18,628 bases of DNA from an uncultured Muribaculaceae bacterium. GTDB lineage: Bacteria > Bacteroidota > Bacteroidia > Bacteroidales > Muribaculaceae. A program made the translations under genes and the position numbers. The notes beneath the pieces are model-generated. The model was given only the letters and a program-made list of their open reading frames with translations, did not search any database and had not been told where the DNA came from. The number at the start of each line of letters is the position of its first letter. Position 1 is the first letter of the stretch. The stretch is from NCBI GenBank assembly GCA_938039795.1, contig CALHWU010000137.1:1-18628 (forward strand), written 5' to 3'. Of this stretch, positions 8,127-15,586 are shown in pieces.

Positions 8127-9239
8127 ATGGCTGACAACAAAAAACTCAAGATAGGCATCACGCAGGGCGATATCAACGGTATCGGCTACGAGGTGATCAT
8201 GAAGGCTCTGGAGGACGAGGCGATCCTCGAACTGTGCACTCCGGTGATCTACGGATCGGCCAAGATAGCAGCTTTCTACCGCAAGGCGCTCGAACTGCCG
8301 GCGCTGCCGCTCAACCAGGTGCAGCAGGCGTCGGAGGCCCGCGACGAGCACTACAACATAATCAACGTGGTCGGAGAAGACACCAAGGTTGAACCGGGAC
8401 AGGCAACGCGCACGGCCGGCGAGGCCGCCATGACGGCTCTCGAGCGCGCCGTGGCCGATCTCAAGGCCGGCGATATCGACGTGCTCGTCACCGCGCCGAT
8501 CAACAAGCACGAGATGCAGAGCGACACGTTCCGGTTCCCCGGCCATACGGAGTATCTGGAGTCGTCGCTCGGCGAGCCGGGCGAGAAGGCGCTGATGGTG
8601 ATGTGCTCCGAGGCTCCGGCGCTGCGCGTGGCTCTGCTGACCACCCACACCCCGATGGCTCGCGTGGCGCAAACTGTCACCCAGGAGGCGGTGGAGGAGA
8701 AGATCAAGGCTCTCGACTCGTCGCTGCGCCGCGATTTCGGCATCGTGCGCCCCCGCATAGCCGTGCTTGCCCTCAATCCCCATGCGGGCGAGCAGGGAAT
8801 GCTCGGCACTGAGGAGCAGACGGCCATCATCCCGGCCATCGAGAGCGTGCGCAAAGAGCGCATCGAGGCGTTCGGCCCGTATGCTGCCGACGGCTTCTTC
8901 GGCAACGGCCTCTTCAGCCGCTTCGACGGAGTGCTGGCGATGTATCACGACCAGGGACTCGCTCCATTCAAGACCATCGCGATGGACCGCGGAGTCAACC
9001 TGACGGCCGGACTCCCCTACGTGCGCACATCGCCCGACCACGGCACGGCCTACGACATAGCCGGCAAGGGAGAGGCATCGGCCGACTCGATGCGCGAGGC
9101 CATATACCGCGCCATCGACACCTACCGCTGCCGCGCCGCCTACGACGAGGCTCACGCCAACCCGCTCCGCCGCCAGTATGTGGAGAAGAACAAGAAAGAC
9201 AACGTGGTGCTCGACCTCACCAAGACCGACGACAAATAA
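8127..9239 (+). CDS. pdxA: 4-hydroxythreonine-4-phosphate dehydrogenase
   Basis: A cytoplasmic enzyme of the DXP-dependent vitamin B6 pathway. It oxidises 4-phosphohydroxy-L-threonine with NAD(P) to the aminoketone that PdxJ condenses into pyridoxine phosphate. The 370-residue length is slightly above the usual 330-350. Family signatures are GITQGDINGIGYEVI at 10-24 (the GDxNGIG start), FPGHTEYL at 137-144, and the three metal-binding histidines: His174 (LTTHTPM), His219 (NPHAGEQG) and His274 (YHDQGLAPFK). GLPYVRTSPDHGTAYDIAG at 295-313 is also typical. The Ile in GDING and Gln in HAGEQG are minor variants that I regard as normal for this phylum. It has its own promoter and stands alone; pdxJ is not in the window. 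Confidence 0.95.
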   Translation: MADNKKLKIGITQGDINGIGYEVIMKALEDEAILELCTPVIYGSAKIAAFYRKALELPALPLNQVQQASEARDEHYNIINVVGEDTKVEPGQATRTAGEAAMTALERAVADLKAGDIDVLVTAPINKHEMQSDTFRFPGHTEYLESSLGEPGEKALMVMCSEAPALRVALLTTHTPMARVAQTVTQEAVEEKIKALDSSLRRDFGIVRPRIAVLALNPHAGEQGMLGTEEQTAIIPAIESVRKERIEAFGPYAADGFFGNGLFSRFDGVLAMYHDQGLAPFKTIAMDRGVNLTAGLPYVRTSPDHGTAYDIAGKGEASADSMREAIYRAIDTYRCRAAYDEAHANPLRRQYVEKNKKDNVVLDLTKTDDK

Positions 9240-9259
9240 TCCCTCGCCGTCAGGCCTTT

Positions 9260-9290
9260 TTGGCCGGATGGGAAATAATGAGTAACTTAG
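9260..9290 (+). promoter_or_regulatory. Promoter of the inositol-lipid operon, TTGG-N19-TAACTTAG
   Basis: TTGG at 9260-9263, 19 bases, TAACTTAG at 9283-9290, the same layout as the pdxA promoter. It is the only convincing promoter found by eye in front of the nine-gene run, which begins about 100 bases downstream. An imperfect hairpin (GGCC, T5 loop, GGCC) overlaps its -33 region and may help end pdxA transcripts. Confidence 0.55.
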
Positions 9291-9390
9291 CGCGCTGTTT
9301 TGGCCACATATCGCTTACAATGATCAATAAGTGTTTAATCCCCGCCGCCGTCACGGCCACGTCGCGACGCCCCATAAAGCCAGCCGCACG

Positions 9391-10134
9391 ATGAACTACG
9401 GTATCATCGCCGCCGGCAAAGGCGAGCGGCTCGCCACCGAAGGGATCCTACTCCCCAAGCCGCTGGTAGCGCCCGACGGCGAGCCGCTGATCGACCGCCT
9501 CATGCGCATAATGTCACTCCCGCGCGGAGCGGCCGCCATGACGTGCCTGAGCATCATCGTCCGCGAGCAGGAGATAGCCGGCCATGTGCAGACCGCGTGC
9601 GAACATACGGGCATCGGCCAGCTGACGCGCGTCATCGTCAAGGCCACCGCCGACTCCATGCTGAGCTTCGCCGAGGTGACGGCCGGATTCGACAGCGATT
9701 TTATAGTCACGACGGTCGACACCGTCTTCGCCTCCGACGAGCTGGTGCGGCTGGCCGAAGCCTTCGCCTCCCGCACCGATGCCGACGGCTATATGGGAGT
9801 TACCGGCTATGCCGACGACGAGAAACCACTGTGGGTCAGCACAGGCGACGACGGGATGATCACCGCCTTCACCGACGCGCGGCAGCCCGGTTCGCGCTAC
9901 GTCTCGGCCGGAGTGTATTGCCTGCCGGCCAAAGCCCTGAGGTGCCTGGCCGAATGCCGCGCCGCAGGCATCACGCGCATGCGCCATTTCCAGCGCGCGC
10001 TCCTCGAGAGCGGCATGAAGCTGCGCGCATGGCCGATGGGAAAGGTGGTCGACGTGGACCACGCCTCCGACATCGCCCTGGCGCGCGAGATAATCAAATC
10101 AGACTACGACGACATTCATCATGGCAGAGATTAA
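9391..10134 (+). CDS. Nucleotidyltransferase (sugar- or inositol-phosphate type)
   Basis: A 247-residue NTP transferase fold. The N-terminal signature IIAAGKGERL (5-14) with LPKPLV (21-26) binds the nucleotide; VTTVDTVF around Asp110 supplies a metal ligand; VVDVDHASDIALA near the C-terminus is typical of sugar-phosphate nucleotidyltransferases. The start at 9391 is chosen because the fold begins there; the 20-residue upstream extension does not look like protein. Its place in a locus with MIPS and two CDP-alcohol transferases suggests an inositol-1-phosphate cytidylyltransferase making CDP-inositol, as in organisms that make di-myo-inositol phosphate. The sequence alone does not fix the substrate; a sugar-1-phosphate is the alternative. 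It overlaps the next gene by 14 bases. Confidence 0.8.
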   Translation: MNYGIIAAGKGERLATEGILLPKPLVAPDGEPLIDRLMRIMSLPRGAAAMTCLSIIVREQEIAGHVQTACEHTGIGQLTRVIVKATADSMLSFAEVTAGFDSDFIVTTVDTVFASDELVRLAEAFASRTDADGYMGVTGYADDEKPLWVSTGDDGMITAFTDARQPGSRYVSAGVYCLPAKALRCLAECRAAGITRMRHFQRALLESGMKLRAWPMGKVVDVDHASDIALAREIIKSDYDDIHHGRD

Positions 10135-11005
10135 GATAGCGGCTGTGAAGCGCGCCGGGGTCTATTCCCCCAACCATATAGGCAACGACACCGCCATACT
10201 CAACATCGTGGCCGAGCAGCTGCGCAAACGCGGATGCGAAGTCAGCGTCTACTCCGAGGAGCAGCTGTGCGCGGGAGCCGTCGGCGAGCCGGTGGTGATC
10301 AACATGTGCCGCGAGCAGGCATCGATAAAGACGCTCCAGCGCATGGAGGACCAGGGCAGGCTCGTCATCAACTCGGGCTACGGCATCGAGAACTGCACGC
10401 GCGAGCGGATGACCCGCATACTCGTGGGCTCCGGCATCCCCTTCCCCGAAAGCATCACCGTAGGCACCGACGAGGCCGTGCGCCAGCGCCTCCACGACGC
10501 CGGCATGCACAAATGCTGGATAAAGCGCGGCGACTACTACACGATGCACAAGGAGGACGTCAGCTACGTCAGACATCCCGAGGAGGCTCAGGAGGTGCTT
10601 CAGGAATATTTCCTGCGGGGCATCAAGCGGGCCGTCATATCGCGCCATCTCGAAGGCGACCTCATAAAGTTCTACGGCATCGCCGGCACGGATTTCTTCT
10701 ACTGGTTCTATCCGTTTATCAATGACCATTCGAAGTATGGTTACGAGCGCGTCAACGGCTGTGCCCGGGGCACAGAGTTCGACATGTCGCGCCTGCGCAG
10801 CCTCTGCAACCGCTCGGCCGAGATCCTCGACGTGATGATCTACGGCGGCGACTGCGTGGTGGCACCCGACGGTGAGATACGCATCATCGACTTCAACGAC
10901 TGGCCCTCGTTCGCCCCCTGCCGCGCCGAGGCAGCCCCCCATATAGCCCGCGCCATCATGGCGGCCATACGGCAGTTTACCGAATCAAAACGCTCCGACC
11001 GATGA
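10121..11005 (+). CDS. ATP-grasp family protein of unknown substrate
   Basis: A 294-residue soluble protein with an ATP-grasp pattern. The N-terminal Rossmann-like part (IKIAAVKRAGVYSPNHIGND, residues 4-23) is followed by a phosphate-binding Lys segment (CWIKRGDYY, 132-140), a hinge/adenine segment (ISRHLEGDLIKFYG, 173-186) and a metal-binding tail (VVAPDGEIRIIDFNDWPSF, 246-264, with Asp257, Asn259 and Asp260). ATP-grasp enzymes usually join a carboxylate to an amine, thiol or hydroxyl through an acyl phosphate; RimK and D-Ala-D-Ala ligase are relatives. No substrate can be read from the sequence. Both neighbours overlap it (14 bases upstream, ATGA downstream), so it is firmly part of the lipid operon. 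It might add an amino acid or similar acid to a lipid headgroup; this is speculation. Confidence 0.65.
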   Translation: MAEIKIAAVKRAGVYSPNHIGNDTAILNIVAEQLRKRGCEVSVYSEEQLCAGAVGEPVVINMCREQASIKTLQRMEDQGRLVINSGYGIENCTRERMTRILVGSGIPFPESITVGTDEAVRQRLHDAGMHKCWIKRGDYYTMHKEDVSYVRHPEEAQEVLQEYFLRGIKRAVISRHLEGDLIKFYGIAGTDFFYWFYPFINDHSKYGYERVNGCARGTEFDMSRLRSLCNRSAEILDVMIYGGDCVVAPDGEIRIIDFNDWPSFAPCRAEAAPHIARAIMAAIRQFTESKRSDR

Positions 11006-11517
11006 AACGCCACCCCAAGGACAACCGGCCCGAAGGCTCCACCCGCCAGTTCCCCCTGCTGCCGCGCCTTATCGCCACGTCGCTCGGCGCAGGCTTTCTC
11101 CCCGTCGCTCCCGGCACGTGGGGCGCCATAGCCGGCGTCATACTCTGGATGCCGCTCTACCTGTGGGCGTCGGCCGGCGTCACTTTCTGGGTCACCCTCG
11201 GCGCCATCGTCGTGCTGACCGTTCTCGGCACATGGGCCAGCGGCGTGGCCGAACGCTACTGGGGCAAGGATCCGGTGGTGGCCTGCGTCGACGAGACCGT
11301 AGGCCAGTGGGTGTCGATGCTCCCCATCACCCCTCTCTGCCCCTGGTGGGAGATACTGCTCTCGCTACTCCTCTTCAGACTCTTCGACATCTACAAGCCG
11401 CTCGGCATCAGAGCCACCGAGAAGCTTCCGGGCGGATGGGGCATGATGGCCGACGACATCCTCGCCGGCATCTACTCAATGCTTATAATATTTGCAATAA
11501 ACCTCCTCATAAAATAA
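11002..11517 (+). CDS. PgpA-like phosphatase, probably phosphatidylinositol-phosphate phosphatase
   Basis: A 171-residue membrane phosphatase of the PgpA family with the expected motifs: LPVAPGTWGAIAG at 33-45, CVDETVGQW at 95-103, LFRLFDIYKPLGI at 124-136 and WGMMADDILAGIYS at 146-159. Three or four hydrophobic segments are present (about 41-60, 62-80, 117-128 and 154-170). PgpA normally removes phosphate from phosphatidylglycerol phosphate. In this setting, with MIPS and a CDP-alcohol transferase, the likelier substrate is phosphatidylinositol phosphate, giving phosphatidylinositol, as known for the Bacteroides inositol-lipid locus. A housekeeping PGP role cannot be excluded. The ATG overlaps the ATP-grasp stop (ATGA), and its stop overlaps the next ATG. 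Confidence 0.85.
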   Translation: MKRHPKDNRPEGSTRQFPLLPRLIATSLGAGFLPVAPGTWGAIAGVILWMPLYLWASAGVTFWVTLGAIVVLTVLGTWASGVAERYWGKDPVVACVDETVGQWVSMLPITPLCPWWEILLSLLLFRLFDIYKPLGIRATEKLPGGWGMMADDILAGIYSMLIIFAINLLIK

Positions 11518-12077
11518 TGACACAGATCAAGGACAGATCGAAAAAGGTGGCCGACAAGGTGCTGCGCAGCGATTCGCTCGTATTCACCTTTCTTCGCTCC
11601 ATAGTGTCGTCGCAGGCCGCATCGTGGTCCGACATGATCGTGCGCATGGTGATGTTCGCTTTTGTCTTCCAGGCCGTCGACCCCTTCTACCGCAGCAACC
11701 TGTCGGTGGCTTGCGGCGCGCTCGTGGGCGGCATCGTCAACTGCACCATCAACTACCGCTTCACTTTCCACGCCGCCGGCCAGAGCGTCAAGGCGGTCAC
11801 AGTGAAATACGCCCTCGTATGGACCGGCAGCCTGCTGCTCAATATGTACGGCACCACCTTCACCTGCGAGGCCCTCTCACGATGGCAATTCCTGATCAAT
11901 CTCGGATTCACCCCCGACGGCATCTTCGCCGCATCCACCCTGGCGGTATCGCTGCTCGTGTCGTGGTTCTGGAACTTCGCGCTGCAGCGCTACTTCGTCT
12001 ACCGCCAGTCGGCATTCGATCCGTGGGCCATCAGGATAGTCGACCTGTTCACATTACGTCATAAAAAGCAAAACTGA
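11517..12077 (+). CDS. GtrA-type small membrane protein
   Basis: A 186-residue protein with four likely membrane helices (about 42-58, 62-82, 97-115 and 138-160) and the GtrA-family traits NYRFTFHA at 79-86 and WNFALQRYFVYR at 152-163. GtrA proteins are thought to flip or help flip polyprenyl- or lipid-linked sugars. The start is the ATG sharing one base with the PgpA stop (TAATG, 11515-11519); the longer open frame upstream only reads pgpA out of phase. In this locus a role in moving a lipid headgroup or precursor across the inner membrane is a reasonable inference. Confidence 0.75.
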   Translation: MTQIKDRSKKVADKVLRSDSLVFTFLRSIVSSQAASWSDMIVRMVMFAFVFQAVDPFYRSNLSVACGALVGGIVNCTINYRFTFHAAGQSVKAVTVKYALVWTGSLLLNMYGTTFTCEALSRWQFLINLGFTPDGIFAASTLAVSLLVSWFWNFALQRYFVYRQSAFDPWAIRIVDLFTLRHKKQN

Positions 12078-12105
12078 ACAAAACTTCATACCGGAACAAC
12101 CAAAG

Positions 12106-12813
12106 ATGGACATAAAAGCTACATCAAAACAGACCCGCGACGCGCTCCAGCTGGGCATCTACCGGGTGATAAACCCCTTCGTAAAGCTTCTGATCCGCAT
12201 GGGCGTAACCCCTAACACAGTGACCACCATAGGATTTCTCGGCAACCTGGCGGCTGCCGTAGTGATCGTCATAGCGGGATACGGAGCAGCCCGCACCGGC
12301 ACGGTCGACTGGTCGCTCGTCACATGGGCCGGAGCGCTCATCATCGGATTCTCGCTCTTCGACATGCTCGACGGACAGGTGGCGCGCCTCGGCGGCATGT
12401 CGTCGACATTCGGCGCAATGTATGACTCCGTGCTCGACCGCTACTGCGAGCTCGCCACTCTCGGCGGAGTGGCCTACTATCTGATCCAGACCGGCAGCTT
12501 CGCCGGAGCCGTGATAGCGTTCGTGGCCCTCACCGGCAGCATAATGGTGAGCTATGTCAGAGCACGCGCCGAAGGCCTCGGACTGGAGTGCAAGATAGGA
12601 TTCATGCAGCGTCCGGAGCGAGTGGTGGTGACAAGCGTGGCTACGCTCGCCACCGGCATCACCGGCCAGATATCAGGCTACCAGCCCGGCGCCGACGGCT
12701 TCAACCCCGACATGATACTGGTCATCGCCATGACCGTCATCGCCATCTTCGCCAACCTCACGGCGATAGCACGCATCAACCACTGCCGCAAACTTCTCGC
12801 CGGACGCAAATGA
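12106..12813 (+). CDS. CDP-alcohol phosphatidyltransferase 1, candidate phosphatidylinositol-phosphate synthase
   Basis: A 235-residue integral membrane enzyme with the complete CDP-alcohol motif: Asp89-Gly-x2-Ala93-Arg94-x8-Gly103-x3-Asp107-x3-Asp111, with Asp86 in front (FDMLDGQVARLGGMS). About six hydrophobic segments are visible. KIGFMQRPERVV at about 163-174 is a positively charged loop of the kind that binds a phosphorylated acceptor in phosphatidylinositol-phosphate synthases. I propose it joins CDP-diacylglycerol to inositol-1-phosphate from the MIPS encoded downstream; PgpA would then remove the phosphate. Phosphatidylglycerol phosphate or another alcohol are the alternatives. It follows the GtrA gene by 28 bases, one of the few real gaps in the operon, and overlaps the PAP2 gene by ATGA. 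Confidence 0.85.
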   Translation: MDIKATSKQTRDALQLGIYRVINPFVKLLIRMGVTPNTVTTIGFLGNLAAAVVIVIAGYGAARTGTVDWSLVTWAGALIIGFSLFDMLDGQVARLGGMSSTFGAMYDSVLDRYCELATLGGVAYYLIQTGSFAGAVIAFVALTGSIMVSYVRARAEGLGLECKIGFMQRPERVVVTSVATLATGITGQISGYQPGADGFNPDMILVIAMTVIAIFANLTAIARINHCRKLLAGRK

Positions 12814-13754
12814 CACGCATCTCCGACCGACTGCCCTCCCTCGCCGAATCGGCCACGTGCGTCGCAGCCCTGTGCCTGTGGCTCTCAGTCACGGCCCTCG
12901 GCATCGGCTTCCGACCGGAACACACCGTCATGGCCGTGGCTATCGCCGCCCTATTCTTTGCCGCGCCGGCCACGCGCCGCCTCACCGTGGCGCTCATACC
13001 GTTCTTCCTCTTCGGCATATCCTACGACTGGATGAACCTTCTCCCCAACTACGAAGTCAATCCGGTCGACGTCCGCGGCCTTTACCAGACGGAGCTCTCG
13101 CTCTTCGGCATCGCGGGGCTCACGCCCAACGAATGGTGGGCGCTCCACACCTGCCGCGCGGCCGACTTCATGGCGGGAGTGTTCTATCTCTGCTGGGTAC
13201 CCCTGCCGGTCATCTTCGGCCTGTGGCTCTACTTCACCGGCCGGCGCGGGCTCTACCTCCACTTCGCGATGGTTTTCCTGCTGACCAATCTGATCGGATT
13301 CACATTCTACTACATCCACCCGGCCGCCCCGCCATGGTATGTGGCGCTCCACGGATTCGAGGCTGTGCCGGGCACTCCCGGATCAGTGGCCGGACTCGGC
13401 GCCTTCGACGAGATGACCGGACTCGGCATCTTCAACGGCCTCTACGCCCGCAACAGCAACGTCTTCGCCGCCATGCCCTCGCTCCACTCGGCCTATACGC
13501 TCACCGCCCTCCTCTACGCCCTGCGCGGCCGCGGCATAAGCCTGGCCTGGCGTCTGACCCTCGCGGTGGTGACCCTCGGCATATGGTGGACTGCCGTCTA
13601 CACCTCCCATCACTACATACTCGACGTGGCCGGAGGCATAGCCTGCGCCCTCGCCGGATACCTCATTTTTGAATTCGCGCTGATGAAGTGGCCCGCTTTC
13701 GCCCGCTTCACGCGCCGCTATACCGACTATATCTCCAATGGACAAAAACACTGA
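12810..13754 (+). CDS. PAP2/AUR1-like membrane enzyme, candidate inositol phosphorylceramide synthase
   Basis: A 314-residue multi-span membrane protein of the PAP2 superfamily. It carries YYIHPAAPPWY at 167-177, MPSLHSAYT at 222-230 (His226) and YTSHHYILDVAGG at 264-276 (His268 as nucleophile, Asp272). The PAAPPWY, PSLHS and HHY--D set is characteristic of the AUR1 branch, which includes fungal inositol phosphorylceramide synthase. That enzyme moves phosphoinositol from phosphatidylinositol to ceramide, and Bacteroidales make ceramides. It may instead be a plain lipid phosphatase. The start at 12810 is chosen because it gives the ATGA overlap and the first hydrophobic helix; the longer open frame upstream reads the previous gene out of phase. 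It overlaps the acyltransferase gene by 17 bases. Confidence 0.8.
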   Translation: MTRISDRLPSLAESATCVAALCLWLSVTALGIGFRPEHTVMAVAIAALFFAAPATRRLTVALIPFFLFGISYDWMNLLPNYEVNPVDVRGLYQTELSLFGIAGLTPNEWWALHTCRAADFMAGVFYLCWVPLPVIFGLWLYFTGRRGLYLHFAMVFLLTNLIGFTFYYIHPAAPPWYVALHGFEAVPGTPGSVAGLGAFDEMTGLGIFNGLYARNSNVFAAMPSLHSAYTLTALLYALRGRGISLAWRLTLAVVTLGIWWTAVYTSHHYILDVAGGIACALAGYLIFEFALMKWPAFARFTRRYTDYISNGQKH

Positions 13755-14619
13755 TACGACACCCGCCGCCGGAGCCGCCGCAGAGCACGAAGTGCGCCCC
13801 GACGTGCTCAACTACGACGACATACGCCAGATGGCGCCCCGCCTCGACGGACACGAGAAACTGGTCAACTGGCTGCTTCATTTCCTGTCAGTCGACAAGG
13901 TCAACGATATCCACCGCCGCTTCTGCGACACTCCCGGCCCTGAATTCGTGCGCCGCATGCTCTTCGACGGCTTCCGCATAAAGCTGCGCATCGACGGCGA
14001 GGAGGTGCTCGACAACCTGCCCGAAGGCCCCTTCATCACCGTCAGCAATCATCCCTTCGGAGCCCTCGACGGCATCATGCTCATCTACCTCATATCGTCG
14101 CGCCGCCCGAAATACAGAGTGATGGTCAACATGATCCTCAACAAGATCTCGGCCATGCGCCCCAACTTCATAGCCGTCGACGCCTGGGCGCAGAAAGACC
14201 CCGCCAAGCGCGCCGTCAGCGTCAACGGCATCCGTCAGGCCATGCGTCAGCTCGCCGAGGGGGAGCCGCTCGGATTCTTCCCCGCCGGAGCCATGAGCAA
14301 GGTCGACTGGCACGGACATCTCGTCGACCGTCCCTGGCAGAAATCGATACTGCAGCTCATCTACAAGGCCAAGGTGCCCGTCATACCGATATATTTCCAC
14401 GGCTCCAACTCGTGGTGGTTCAATATCCTGGGCCACATATGCTGGCCGGCGCGCTCGCTGCGCCTCCCGGCCGAGGTGTTCCGCAAGACCGGCAAGACGA
14501 TGCACATCAGCGTCGGCCGCCCCATCACGCTCGCCGACCAGGAGCCTTACCGCAAGGACTTCGAGACCCTCGGGGCCTATCTGCGCGAACAGACCTATAA
14601 ACTCCGCGATCTCAAGTGA
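13738..14619 (+). CDS. PlsC-like lysophospholipid / hemolysin-type acyltransferase
   Basis: A 293-residue glycerolipid-acyltransferase-fold protein. Motif I is SNHPFGALDG (His105 and Asp111, spacing H-x5-D rather than the classic H-x4-D, as in the NHPLGGLDG subgroup). Motif III-like FFPAGAMSK at 180-188 has Ala where FPEG has Glu, and VPVIPIYFHG at 213-222 is motif IV. These changes place it with the hemolysin/OlsA-like branch rather than true PlsC. It probably transfers an acyl chain to a lysolipid or to a lipid headgroup or amine at the inner membrane. Mycobacteria also acylate inositol lipids, so an acylated inositol lipid is an attractive inference. The C-terminal half is basic and aromatic, suited to membrane contact. 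Translation is coupled to the next gene through TGATG. Confidence 0.8.
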   Translation: MDKNTDTTPAAGAAAEHEVRPDVLNYDDIRQMAPRLDGHEKLVNWLLHFLSVDKVNDIHRRFCDTPGPEFVRRMLFDGFRIKLRIDGEEVLDNLPEGPFITVSNHPFGALDGIMLIYLISSRRPKYRVMVNMILNKISAMRPNFIAVDAWAQKDPAKRAVSVNGIRQAMRQLAEGEPLGFFPAGAMSKVDWHGHLVDRPWQKSILQLIYKAKVPVIPIYFHGSNSWWFNILGHICWPARSLRLPAEVFRKTGKTMHISVGRPITLADQEPYRKDFETLGAYLREQTYKLRDLK

Positions 14620-15566
14620 TGGCTGAAAAGAAAGAGTCGGCCTACCGCCAGAGCCTCAAGTCGCTCGACACCGAGGAGGGGATCGATCTGGCATTCTACC
14701 GCCCGATCGGCTACATGTGGGCGCGCCTGGCCGCTCGCCTCGGCATAACGCCCAACGCTATCACCATCGCGTCGATATTTCTCGGCATCGGAGCCGGCAT
14801 ATGCTTCTATTTCGACTCCATGGCCGTCAACGTGGCCGGAATGCTTCTCCTGATCTGGGCCAACTCCTTCGACAGCGCCGACGGGCAGCTCGCGCGGATG
14901 ACCCGCCAGTATTCACGCATCGGCCGGATACTCGACGGCGTCAGCGGCGATCTCTGGTTCGCGGCCATCTATATAGCCATATGCCTGCGCGAGAATGTCA
15001 CCTCGGCCTTCTTCATGGCCCATCCGTGGCTCATATGGGTGATTGCTGCGGTGACGGGCATTTGCCATGCAAAGCAGGCCGCCATGGCCGACTATTACCG
15101 CCAGTTTCACCTCTACTTCCTCAAGGGGGAGACAGGCAGCGAGCTCGACCGGGCCTTCACCCTCAAGCGGCGCCTCGCCACGCTGAGCTGGCGCCATGAT
15201 TTCTGGCAGAAGCTTACTCTCGCCTTCTATACAAGCTACACGATGCAGCAGGAGGCCACATCCCCTGCCATGCAGCAGCTGCGGCGCGCCATTGCAGCCC
15301 GCTACCCCGACGGCACTCCCCTCCCCGAGAGCCTGCGCCAGGCATTCCGCCGGGCGAGCCTGCCGCTGATGAAATACACCAACATCCTGTCGTTCAACTG
15401 GCGCACCATCGCCCTCTTCACGGCGCTATTCCTGACGATGCCATGGCTCTACTTCGTATTTGAGCTCACGGTGCTCAACGCGCTGCTCGTCATGATGGTA
15501 GTGCGCCACGAGCGCATATGCCGGCGCTTTGCCCGGCGCATCGAGCAGGGCGAATTCGACGGATAA
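14619..15566 (+). CDS. CDP-alcohol phosphatidyltransferase 2, divergent and enlarged
   Basis: A 315-residue second CDP-alcohol transferase. The motif starts normally (FDSADGQLARMTRQYSRIGR, Asp85, Asp88, Ala92, Arg93, Gly102, Asp106), but the last aspartate comes five residues later (LDGVSGDLWF, Asp111) instead of four. It also has an insert of about 100 residues between membrane spans (about 160-260), rich in Arg and Gln and ending MKYTNILSFNWRT. Both features set it apart from transferase 1, so a different acceptor or donor is likely; CDP-inositol from the first gene, or ceramide as acceptor, are candidates. The ATG at 14619 is preferred to the in-frame GTG three bases upstream because it overlaps the preceding TGA. 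It precedes the HAD gene by 20 bases. Confidence 0.8.
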   Translation: MAEKKESAYRQSLKSLDTEEGIDLAFYRPIGYMWARLAARLGITPNAITIASIFLGIGAGICFYFDSMAVNVAGMLLLIWANSFDSADGQLARMTRQYSRIGRILDGVSGDLWFAAIYIAICLRENVTSAFFMAHPWLIWVIAAVTGICHAKQAAMADYYRQFHLYFLKGETGSELDRAFTLKRRLATLSWRHDFWQKLTLAFYTSYTMQQEATSPAMQQLRRAIAARYPDGTPLPESLRQAFRRASLPLMKYTNILSFNWRTIALFTALFLTMPWLYFVFELTVLNALLVMMVVRHERICRRFARRIEQGEFDG

Positions 15567-15586
15567 ACCGACACGCATCCCCTACC

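Noticed and set aside
8115..9155. 346-residue open frame antisense to pdxA
   Set aside because: Low-complexity His/Arg/Gly/Val translation with no family pattern, fully covered by pdxA.
9331..9390. 20-residue N-terminal extension of the nucleotidyltransferase
   Set aside because: Arg/His-rich, not family-like; the fold starts at the ATG at 9391.
10094..10942. 282-residue open frame antisense to the ATP-grasp gene
   Set aside because: Composition is that of a shadow frame; the + strand gene has clear motifs and operon overlaps.
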